A stretch of DNA of 64,000 bases from Mesorhabditis belari (lineage: Eukaryota; Nematoda; Chromadorea; Rhabditida; Rhabditidae). Position 1 is the first letter of the stretch; each line of letters opens with the position of its first letter. Positions 11,958 to 23,100 of this stretch are shown here, one piece after another. The stretch is from contig CAUEEP010000741.1 of assembly GCA_958450365.1 (NCBI GenBank), positions 2,490,501 to 2,554,500 of the forward strand, given 5' to 3'. The position numbers and the translations under genes are program-made. The notes beneath the pieces were generated by a model. The model made no database searches, was not told the origin of the DNA, and saw only the letters and a program-made list of their open reading frames with translations.

Positions 11958-13085
11958 TGAGGTGAAATCTGGCCCTCCGCCGGAGTATTTAAAACATTTT
12001 TAACACAAGATTATTGCTAGTTTTCATCTTTCAAATCACAGTAAAATCCTTCTATCTTCTGTGTCTAACTAAAAGATCTAACTAACTTTCTTAAGATCAT
12101 TTATTTTCCTTTCTTTTTCTATAATTCTTTTTCCCAACGGGATTCAGTGTGAATGATTCACAAAATCGGCAACTCTTTCCACTTTCTCTATACAATTACT
12201 TCAAATAAAAGATTTAATCTAAATGTTTTTCTAGTTTTTCAAAAAAAACAATGATGTTTATGATCTTAAAAAGGTCTCATGAGCTCTCATGAGCTCTCAT
12301 GCTCATTGTTGCTGCTCATTGTTGCGTTCTTTCATCTCTCATCGATGATTATTTAAGGAAGAATTGGGATAAAAGAGCTAAAAAGGGGGAAAGCGAGGAA
12401 AAGCGAGGAAAAATGAGAAGGAGTAATCACGTTGTCTCTTCTGGATGAGAAGAGGGTGGATGAGGGAGTGAGCGAGGAAAGGGAAAGGGGTGTAGATGGC
12501 ATGTGCTCACTATCAAATGGACTTTGTCCCTTTGTCCTGGCAACACTTCATTCAATCACTCTTTTCTTTTGAAATAACATGTATTGGAAATAGTTTTAAA
12601 TTAAAATGTGCACTATTGACTTTATTGGAAACAGGTTTTTCAAGGTGGCGATCAGCTAGGGGTAGAGCTAAACCAGATTCACTAGCTAAACCAGACTCAG
12701 TACAGATCTAGCTCTGGCTTTTGAAGCCAGCTCAGGTCCAGGAAAATTGTGAGCCAGATCAAGCCCAAGGAAATTGTTTTTAGAGTCTCTTTCAAAGCCC
12801 TCTTACACTTGAGCTTTGCATAATATGGATTCTTAAAGTTCAAGAGCTTTGAAGAGCTGTAAGAGAGCTTTGAAAGAGACTCTAATTCTTGACTAAAGCT
12901 CTGCTAACGAATCCATTAGACTCATTGTTCTCAAACTCTCATTGCTCTCAGACTCATTGCTCTCAAAATCATTTCCCTAAAAGAAGAACATCCGCATTTC
13001 TCAAAATGTTTTGGAAAAAATGAGGATTTCAGGCTATTTATTGAGGGTATAAGAGGGGATCTCACCCCATCCGAAATCCCATTTC
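11958..13085. other. No supported gene
   Basis: Ordinary intergenic-type sequence with short direct repeats such as CTCATGAG near 12280. Inverted TCTTTCAAAG motifs lie around 12780-12880. No splice-consistent coding block was seen. Confidence 0.5.
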
Positions 13086-13092
13086 CATTCCA

Positions 13093-13129
<37 letters not shown>

Positions 13130-13328
13130 AGAAGATGAAGAAGAAGATGAAGATGAAGAAGAAGAAGACGAAGATGAAGAAGACGAAGATGAAGAAGAAG
13201 AGGAAGAAGAAGAAGAGGAAGAAGAAGAAGACGAAGATGAAGAAGACGAAGATGAAGAAGAAGAAGAAGAGGAAGAAGAAGAAGAGGAAGAAGAAGAAGA
13301 CGAAGATGAAGAAGACGAAGATGAAGAA

Positions 13329-13381
<53 letters not shown>

Positions 13382-13387
13382 AGAAAA
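13093..13387. repeat. Purine-rich GAA/GAT repeat
   Basis: Almost 300 bp of GAAGAAGAC/GATGAA units on the plus strand. It gives long poly-Ser, Leu or Lys frames that are artefacts of composition. Confidence 0.92.
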
Positions 13388-13819
13388 GGGGCTAAAGGAA
13401 TCCTCCCCATAATAAGGTGTCCCATCTTGTGCAGTGTGAGGCCCTTTCAACCCTTTCAGCTCTATAAAGCCTCCTCTCTTTTTTTGGCTTTTTGTTGCAC
13501 ACCTCTTTCTCCTCCAAGAAACGATCCCAATTTGTGATGCCCCTCACCGATAAAGGAAAAAAGGGGAGAGTACGGGGAAAGGACCATGAATAGACCCAAA
13601 CAGCCACAGAGAACCCCATAGACTTTCTATGAAACTTAAATTAATTGATCGTGTGAGCCCAGAATTCGACTATTTACTTCCGTTTTTTTTTTTTGGGGGA
13701 AACCTTTCTTTGATCTTGGCTTTGTATAAGATTTGTTGTGATGAAGCAAAGTTTTTAGAAGGGTTTATTTATTGACATCAGAGTGCAAACACCACAAATC
13801 TTATAGTTTATGAATCCAG

Positions 13820-13917
13820 AAGTCAAGCCAAGCCAAGCAAAGCCAAGCAAAGCCAAGCAAAGCCAAGCCAAGCCAAGCCAAGCCAAGCAAAGCCAAGCCA
13901 AGCCAAGCCAAGCCAGG
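13820..13917. repeat. AGCCAAGCAA short repeat
   Basis: Five- and ten-base AGCCA/AGCAA units in tandem. Confidence 0.85.
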
Positions 13918-14099
13918 TTCTTAGTCAATTCTCTACCTGATCTTTCTATGTCTCTAACTTGTCATAGCCTTTTGAAAAGAGATCAAATCTTATAGAATCG
14001 GCGACGCTAAGTTCGAATCTGCTTTTAGTTTTTGCCCTCAAGCCCTATAACGCAAGATATCTTGTTTAAAAGTTGTAGTTGCATTTTTGATCTTTATTT

Positions 14100-15535
14100 A
14101 AGGCCACCTTCGGTCATCGCTTAGAATCTGGTTGTGACTGAGGGGATACTGCTTTCACAAGGGAAGATCACAAGGCTGAGGTGACCAAATGACATGAGCC
14201 ATATACTATACAACGCAGAATGTTTCCCTGATTCTGATGCTGCGATTCGTTTCTGTAAAATGATTCGGAAACGCGAGGAATCTGGGAAAAAAAGTTTGTG
14301 ATCAAATTAATTAATCAAAATCAAATTAATCAAAAATTAGAGGTCAAAAATCAGTTCCTATCTAAGGCTTCTTTCACTGTCTCGAGGCTATAGAAGGCTT
14401 CTTTCACCGTATGCCGCTGTGAGCTTGTGGTCTAGTGGATAAGAGTCTTGTTTCCGAAACAAGCTATGAAGTTTTTGCTCGGGTTGGGATACCTTCTTGA
14501 TCTCCAAACTTGATTTTGTTGATCCCTTCCTTTTCTTTTCATTTTATTTTGATGTTTAGCCGCTCGATTGGCTCTATTTTGGCTCTCGATTGGCTTTACA
14601 ATAAGTTAAAATAGAGCAACTTTCAATTATATTAAAATAGAGATCTTTCATTTACATTCATTCACTTTATGGATATTGCTGCTTAATTCGTTTGTTATTT
14701 TGTTTGTTATCAATTAAAAGAAAAACTAGAAGTTGATTTGAACTCAGTTTGGCTGATTCTATAAGATTAGTTGTGGTCTCTTTCCAAAAAGTGTGCTTAT
14801 GCTGTGCAAGTGCTTGCCTTTCTCGAGTAATGGATCAGTTTCTTTTGGTCAGATTTCTCTAGTGATTGGATCAGTAGATAAAGATATAAGCCCGACAAAG
14901 GGAAGGTCACAAGGCTTCTTGAAAGCTTCACAAAGCTTCTTTCAGCTTCTTGAAATGCGAGCTTGTGGTGTAGTGGATAAGAGTCTTGTTTCCGAAACAA
15001 GCTATGAAGTTTTTGCTCGGGTTGGGATACCTTCTTGATCTCCAAACTTGATTTTGTCGATCCCTTCCTTTTCTTTTCATTTTATTTTGATGTTTAACTG
15101 CTCGATTGGCTCTATTTTAACTTTGCAATAAGTAGATATCTTTTAATTCTAAGATCTTTTAATTCTATAAGATCTTTTAATTCTATAAGATCTTTTAATT
15201 CTATAAGATTAGTTTGGTGTCTTTCCAAAAAGCCACAACAAGTCCTTGCCTTTCTCTAGTAAGAATCATTATCATTGTCTCCGTTTTCATAGACTTGCTT
15301 AAAGGATCGACTTTCTGCTCGAGAATTGAAAATAGAACCAATTGAAAACAGAACCTTTCTAGTGAGCGAGAAATATTTTAGCTTACAATTAACAGCCTTG
15401 CTTAGCAGCTTTGATTAACAGCTTTGATTAACAGCTTTGATTAACAGCTTTGATTAGCAATTAGCAACTTTAACTTACAATTTCCAATTACCAATTCCAA
15501 TTACAAGTCTGAAGTCTATTTGATTCCAATTTCCC
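14100..15535 (+). repeat. Dispersed repeat with two tRNA-like cores (copies 2 and 3)
   Basis: Two cores, at about 14408-14490 and 14949-15032, each contain TGGTCTAGTGGATAAGAG or TGGTGTAGTGGATAAGAG (like a pol III A box) and a perfect anticodon-type hairpin CTTGTTTCCGAAACAAG. The T-arm is degenerate, so these are tRNA-derived repeats and not functional tRNAs. Both are followed by TTCTTGATCTCCAAACTTG and a T-rich tract. Confidence 0.7.
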
Positions 15536-15892
15536 CTTCAAATCACTCACCAATGACACTCTGCATGACAATTTAATTTACATATTCATCTCAATTTATT
15601 TTATTACATATTTTTAAGTAGTCAAAGAGAAAGAAGGGATTTTCTAAATCTTCTAGCTTTTTCCACGAAACATTTCCATGAAGCATTTCCATGAAATGTA
15701 GCCTCGATGACAGCCTACAATCTAATTTCAGCTTGAATTTGTGTCCTTTTCACAGAAACCTTTTGATACAATCAAACGAGATGATCAAAGCTTTAGATCT
15801 ATACAGTAGATCTATACAGTAGATCTATGCAGTAGATCTATACAGTAGATCTATACATAATTTTAATATACTTAAATTTTGGGATTCAGATA

Positions 15893-16293
15893 CAGTGTGT
15901 TCCTCTCGAGTAATACGTTTTCTAAGAAGCACCTAAGAAGCACCTAAGAAGCACCTTTTCTTCTTTTCTAAGAAGAAAAGTACCGTAGCCAAACCGTTAG
16001 TTTACATTCAATCAACCCGATTTTCGTATCATTGACTTAGCATTGTAATTGATATTGAATTTAATTGAATGAGACCAAAATTGAGTACTTTTGATTTTGA
16101 GTTGATTGGGTTTCTAGATCTGGAGTTATGGGCCATTTAATTTTAGACCATTTAATTGGATCGACTCTTCTAAGTGGATAGTCTGACTTTGACAGAGATT
16201 TTCTCTATAAATGTAAACTAACGGTTTGACTAGGGTACTTTTCTCAAATAAATGCATTCTAAAAAAACGCATTACTCTAGAGGAACACACTCA
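15893..16293. mobile_element. MITE with AGTGTGTTCCTC ends, about 400 bp
   Basis: The two ends match in inverted orientation for roughly 80 bp with gaps (AGTGTGTTCCTC, AGTAATGCGTTT, AAAAGTACC, CCGTTAGTTTAC). TA precedes the left end. No coding region. A related single end is seen near 60258-60320. Confidence 0.65.
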
Positions 16294-16295
16294 GG

Positions 16296-16664
16296 GTTGG
16301 GTAAAATTATCCGGACAACTTTTTTCTTATTCTCGTAATTCTCGCAATTTATTTCAAAGTGACAAGTGTTATGCAGAGAATTGTAGCCCTTAATCTTAGC
16401 TACATTTATCTACTAAAAACTTTCCAATCGGATTTATGCAACTCATTTAACAAGTCTTTGAAGTCACTAGTCGACCTCTATTTAAGCACTAGTCGACCTC
16501 TATCTTCAAGGACTTGTTAAATGAGTTGTATAAGTCCAATCTGGAAGTTTTTGGTAGCAAAATGTAGCTAAGATTAAGGGCTACAATTCTTTGCATAACA
16601 CTTGTCACTTTGAGATAAATTGCGAGAATTACTTCTCCAAAAAGTTGGGTAATTTTACACAACT
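16296..16664. mobile_element. Foldback element, arms about 165 bp
   Basis: The left and right arms pair over most of their length (for example GACAAGTGTTATGCA and AGCCCTTAATCTTAGCTACA in inverted orientation). The short loop near 16470-16505 contains a direct repeat CACTAGTCGACCTCTAT. It abuts the MITE at 15893-16293. Confidence 0.7.
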
Positions 16665-16706
16665 CTTTAGATTTTAAAGTTTTTGATTCAGTCAATCATT
16701 GCTGAC

Positions 16707-16912
16707 AAACAATGGCATTGCTGACTGGCGTTGCTGACTGGCATTGCTGACTGGCATTGCTGACTGGCATTACTGACTGGCATTGCTGACTGGCATTGCT
16801 GACTGGCATTGCTGACTGGCATTGCTGACTGGCATTGCTGACTGGCATCCTGCTGCTGGCGGCGCGGCTGACTGGCATTGCTGACTGGCACGGCTGACTG
16901 GCATTGCTGAAC
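16707..16912. repeat. 13-bp minisatellite
   Basis: Unit TTGCTGACTGGCA, about 15 copies, with a GGCGGCGCGGC interruption near 16857. Confidence 0.92.
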
Positions 16913-17092
16913 TTCAAAAAACTATTGAGCTTTTATTTTGAGATTTTTTGCCAACCATTTGAGTCTTATCTATCTCATTTCGTACACCAGAATTCATTAT
17001 ATTATTATTTGAAACGTTTTCAATTCAATTTCAATTTCTCCTAAACATTCTTCCACTTTTTTAGTAAGATTTTTCTCATTATATTCATAGTT

Positions 17093-17125
17093 TTTATAAA
17101 TTTCCAGGATTTCTCTCGAATCCGG
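17093..17125 (+). promoter_or_regulatory. Splice acceptor just upstream of the receptor start codon
   Basis: A T-rich stretch ending in TTTCCAG closes at 17107, 18 bases before the ATG at 17126. It could be a trans-splice (spliced-leader) acceptor, as is common in nematodes, or the acceptor for an upstream non-coding exon. The sequence alone cannot separate the two. Confidence 0.5.
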
Positions 17126-20100
17126 ATGGATTGGGGCAATTTAACTTTATCCGAACAAGATGAGAGACTTTTCCCGGAATGGTGGTTCCTCTCGCTCTCC
17201 ATCGTTCCATTTGCTTGCATTCTTGGTAAGTTTTTTTGAAAAATAATGATATATTAGGTACAGGCATAAGAAATGCGAATTTCATTTCTTTCTTTTCATT
17301 TTCTTTCAACTTACGCTCTATTTAAATTTCTGTAAATGCATTTCCGTTAGTTCCATTCATCGTTTCATATCGATGAATGTTGTTTAAGCTTGTTTAAGCT
17401 TATTTAAACTTGTTTAAGCTTGTTATAAACTTGTTTCAACTTGTTGTAAACTTGTTTAAACTTATTTAAGCTTGTTTAGACTTGTTTAGACTTGTTTAAA
17501 CTTGTTTAAACTTGTTGTAAACTTGTTTAGACTTGTTTAAACTTGTTTAAACTTGTTTATACTTGTTTAAACTTGTTTAAACTTGTTATAAACTTGTTAT
17601 AAACTTGTTTCAACTTGTTGTAAACTTGTTTCAACTTGTTGTAAACTTGTTTAAACTTGTTTAAACATGTTTATACTTGTTTATACTTGTTTATACTTGT
17701 TTAAACTTGTTTAAACTTGTTGTAAACTTGTTTAAACTTGTTTAAACATGTTTATACTTGTTTATACTTGTTTAAACATGTTTATACTTGTTTATACTTG
17801 TTTAACGTTACTTAACTGTTAACTTGTTGTAACTTGTAAACTTGTTGTTTAAACTTGTTTAAACTTGTTTCAACTTGTTGTAATGAACTTGTTTAAACTT
17901 GTTTATACTTGTTTAAACTTGTTTAAACTTGTTTAAACTTGTTTAAACTTGTTGAAACTTGTTTAAACTTGTTTAAACTTGTTTAAACTTGTTTAAACTT
18001 GTTGTAAACTTGTTTAAACTTGTTTAGACTTGTTTAAACTTGTTTAAACTTGTTGTAAACTTGTTTCGACTTGTTGTAAACTTGTTTAAACTTGTTGTAA
18101 ACTTGTTTAAACTTGTTTAGACTTGTTTAGACTTGTTTAAACTTGTTATAAACTTGTTATAAACTTGTTTAAACAATAAACTTGTTATAAACTATTTGAA
18201 AGTTGTAAATCTCCTCTACAAAATAGGCTAAAACTTGTTTCAATTGATCGAAGCATTGAAGAGATTTCGAGGGCCAAATGCGAGTGACCAAAAGAAGGAA
18301 TCGAGTCACTTTAGGGACAAGTTTAGTGTCGTCAAACCCCACTTTCACAAGAGTTCGCTTTTGACTATATAGTGGAGAATGAACGCCCTAAAATATCATT
18401 CAAAATAATTAAGAGTTGGGATCATTTCATGGGGAAACTTTTTTTTTACAATCATTTTTCTTCTTTGGTGAAAAAGCCGGTTTTTTTTTGACAATTTTGA
18501 GGGTTTTGTACTTACGCTCTATCTAAATTTCTGTAAATGCATTTCCGTTAGACTTTTTTAATGAATTCATATATAGTTATCCTTTTTTTCTTTAAATCTT
18601 CAATTTTGGGAAGCTAACTCTATTTTGACGCCACTAAACTTGTCCCTAAAGTGACTCGATTCCTTCTTTTGGTCACTCGTATTTCGTCCTCGAAATCTCT
18701 TCAATGCTTCGATCAATTGAAACACATTTTAGCCTATTTTGTAGAGGAGATTTACAACTTTCAAAGAGTTTTTAACACTCATCGATATCAGATATCGATC
18801 ATCGATATCGATTTCTATTTCTATCGTGGCAAATTTTATGAAAATGTTAAAATCCGCGTTTCTTATGCATGTACCTAATAAATGCATTGTATATAACGAA
18901 GGATTAACTTATATTAACTTATAACTTATATTATTTACTTATACTTATTATTTAAAGCCTTTATCACATCATAAAACCATTATCTCAGGCTATCAAATGA
19001 TCAAATCGTTGTTAAAGCAAAAAGTACAGACAAACAAACGTCTGACAAACAGACGGACGGACTCACATTTCAATTTCATTTCATTTATACATAACTTAGA
19101 TACCAAAACGACTAACATCATATTTTGTACCCAAAATCCTCGCATGATCTCATTGTTGATTGACAAAATCTCATTGTTGATCTCATTGTTGTGGGTAAAA
19201 CTGACATAAAGTTAGAGCCAAGTCTAGATCAGAAATGATTGATCCAAAATACAAATAGATGAGTTGGATACTTTGTCAAATATTTCCAAAATTAGCCAAT
19301 TTCATTGCGAAATGATTTCGAGTTTTAATTCAGCTCTTTAATTCAGCTCTTTAATTCAGCTCTTTAATTCAGCTCTTTAATTCAGCTCTTTAATTCAGCT
19401 CTTTAATTCAGCTCTTTAATTCAGCTCTTTAATTCAGCTCTTTAATTCAGCTCTTTAATTCAGCTCTTTAATTCAGCTCTTTAATTCAGCTCAAAGCGTT
19501 AAACCTCAATTTTCCCTTGAAACCTCAATTTTCCCTTGAAATCCGCATTTCTTATGCATTTATCTAATACAGTGCTCCAACTAATTATAGAGCCACTTAC
19601 ATTTTTTAAAACTCAGTAGCGACTTTGAAGAGAAATCAATTAAATTCAACTTTGGTCAGTAGAGAATTTTTGTACTGATCTTTTCTATTCATTTTTATTT
19701 AGAAGTTGCTAACCGTCGTGACGCTTTATCTTTAAATTCAAAAAAATGACACTTTTCCGCTCCAACTAATTATAGAGCCACTCGGATTTTTGTTTGTAAT
19801 TGTTTTTTTTTTCATTTTCATTTATTTATAATTCGATTGACTTTACTTTATTAAGTTATTTTTAGTTATGGCAAGAGGTAAAACGCTTTCCGACTTCGAG
19901 AAAGGACAGATCGAAGCATATAACCACGCTGGAAGGAGTAATCGAGAAATTGCTCGACTTTTGGGTAGAAGGCATCACCTCGTTGATAGTTACCTTACTG
20001 ATCCAGCCATATATGGCACTAGAAAATCAACAGGACGAATTCCGCAAGTATCAGACCAAGATAAAAGGCGAATTTGGCGAGCGGCTTCCAACAGCACAAT

Positions 20101-23100
20101 TACATGTCGCCAAATCAAACGAGAATTGGGATTGCGAGGCGTGCTCCAACGATAACCGCTCAAAATAAAGAAAAACGTTTGAAATTTTGTCAAAGAAACA
20201 TGCGTCAGGATTGGTCTAAGGTTAGCAAAAGCACCAAGTTGAATTTTTCTTACGTTTCATAGTTTAGGTAATCTGGAGCGATGAAAAAAAATTCAATCTT
20301 GATGGTTGCGATGGTTTCAAAGCATATTGGCACGATATCCGAAAAGAACCAAAGCCTTTTTCACGACGAAATTTTGGCGGTGGAGGCGTAATGGTCTGGG
20401 GGTGCTTCACATCAACTGGAAGGATCAAATTAGCTTTTGTCCCAAAGAAAATCAATTCCGAAAGGTATCAGTGGATACTCCGACGATGTCTGTTGCCATT
20501 TTATCGCAAGAATTCCACTCAAAATTTTATTTACATGCAGGATAATGCGCCAATTCACGTTAGTGAAAGTACTCGAGGCTGGTTCCGGAGGCGCCAAATT
20601 CAACTTCTTGATTGGCCGCCAAATTCGCCCGATATAAATCCGATGGAGAACATTTGGGGAATACTAGCACGTCGAATTTACGAAAATAACAGACAATACG
20701 CAGGTCTTGGAGAATTGAAAAGGGTGATTATTAATGCTTGGCATACGATCGATCAAAAAATCATCGAGAACCTCATTTCAAGCAGGGATAATCGAATTTT
20801 CCAGGTTATAAAACTTAATGGTGAGGCTATTGATTATTGATTTGTCATTTAACCTGTTTACTTGTTATCCTTATAAACATTTCTTGATATTTTTGGAGTG
20901 GCTCTATAATTAGTTGGAGCGGAAAAGTGTCATTTTTTTGAATTTAAAGATAAAGCGTCACGACGGTTAGCAACTTCTAAATAAAAATGAATAGAAAAGA
21001 TCAGTACAAAAATTCTCTACTGACCAAAGTTGAATTTAATTGATTTCTCTTCAAAGTCGCTACTGAGTTTTAAAAAATGTAAGTGGCTCTATAATTAGTT
21101 GGAGCACTGTAGATAAAGATATAGAAAACGATATAGATAAAGATATAGAAAACGATATAGAAAACGATATAGATAAAGATATAGATAAAGATATAGATAA
21201 AGAGAAAAGTTTATCTATAGCTCGTAGTTAGATCTGAGCCTTTGGATACGGTTCACCTTTGTGTGATACTGGATCCGGGGTTAAATTCGTCGGTTCTCCG
21301 ACGAGAGTTACTCTGAATAAATCAGCTCAAAAGAGCTCGAAAGCTCAAAACAAGCGTTTCGCTTGAATGTTTTTTGCATGGAATAATGGAAAAGGGCTTC
21401 GGTTCCTTACTGTTGGTTTCGGAATTGAATTAATGATTAAGAGGGACCAACGGGGGCAGATATAGAAAGATATAGAAATTATAGATAAAGATATAGATAA
21501 AGAGAAAAGCTTATCTATAAAGATGAAAGATAAAGAATCAAAACGATCAATCAATCAATTGATTCATTCATTCATTCATTCAAAGTTCTCTAATAGTCAC
21601 TATGAGCTAGTAACGATCGCTTTAACTCTTGTCTAGCTCTTGTCTAGCTCTTGTCTAGCTCTTGTCTAGCTAAAAATAGCTCTTGTCTAAACTCTTGATG
21701 ACGTTATGAAGCCAAAAATAACCCAGACGTGTTTATTATGCAAATTTCGAAGCTCTAAAAGAGTTGAATAGAGGCTCGAATTGCAGCTGAATAAGGACCA
21801 ATTGAGAAAAGGGAAAAGGGTGAAAAAAGATAATTTTAAAAGGCTTTAAAAGATAATTTTAAAAGGTTCATCAAAATAAACTTCAGGCAATTGTATGGTC
21901 ATTGCAGCGGTTTGGACAACTCGATCACTTCAAACACCCACCAATCATTTATTGGTTTCGTTGGCGGTGGCTGATTTGATCGTTGGAGCTTTTGTTATGC
22001 CGTTTAGCATCTATTTATCGGTGAGTTAGTAGGCGAATTGATCTGAATTGATCCCAAAAACGAAAAGCTACGGCTAACGAAGTGAAAGGTAATGGTCAAA
22101 GGCTTTTAAAGGGTCAATGGTAATGGTCAAAGGCTGATCTTGGAATCTTAACCAGACTGTGCCGGGGTGGCGCAACGCCAGTGTGATTGTCTCTGTCTCT
22201 GGAGCGCCAGTGTGACTGTCTCTGTCTCTGGAGCGCCAGTGTTCTCGGGTTCAATCTCGCCCCCGGTTTATGGCTCAGAGATTGGCCCAGAGAAGCTTAT
22301 TCAGCCATCTTTGCCTTCTCCTCACTGTCAGAACAAGCTATTGTTCAAGAATCTTCAAGAATCTTCAAGAATCTTCAAGAATCTTCAAGAATCTTCAAGA
22401 ATCTTCAAGAATCTTCAAGAATCTTCAAGAATCAAGTTCAAGAATCAATCAATTCTATAGAATTGCTAATTTTAAGTTTCTGAGTAAACTACCGAAGTAA
22501 AGTGTTGAAAATAAGCAGTAAATTCTAGCAGCTTTATGGAGAATGGTTAACTCTAAAGCTATACACTAGAGAAAAATAGCTCATAATTCTTGAACAGCGT
22601 GTAGAGATCGTTCAATAAGAGTAGGGGGTTTGGGAGCCGCTGAGAATGTAGACGTTGGTTAAGTTAAGATCTAGCCTAGTATTTTGTGTCGAATTATGAT
22701 TATCATGCCGAATAAACCTTGGTGTAAATCTTTATGTTGGCTTTCGCTTTGCCTAGGAATTTTGTTTTTTTGTCAATCCTGCTTGTAAATTTTCGAAATC
22801 TAGATAAATAGCAATTTAGCAAAAAGTAGCAATGTTTAAAAAGAGACTGTAAGCACAATTCTTATTTGGTTTAAAAATCTGAAAACACTGTAGGACTTGT
22901 AAGGTTAAATTATCCACTAGAAATGTGTTTGAATGGAATCGGACTCACAGAACCGATACAAGTCGATCCAATGGACTTTTGAGTCTATTTGATCCAATAT
23001 TATGTCTATTATTTAATCAAATTAAATCAAATTAAATCAAATCGAATCAAATCGAATGAATTTCAGGTGAACGGCCTCCACTGGCATCTCCCGCAATTCA

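Noticed and set aside
12931..13450. Poly-Ser, poly-Leu and Lys-rich proteins
   Set aside because: Purine-rich simple repeat, not codon-structured.
14408..14490. tRNA-Arg(CCG)
   Set aside because: The anticodon hairpin is perfect, but the T-arm and acceptor stem are absent; it belongs to a dispersed repeat.
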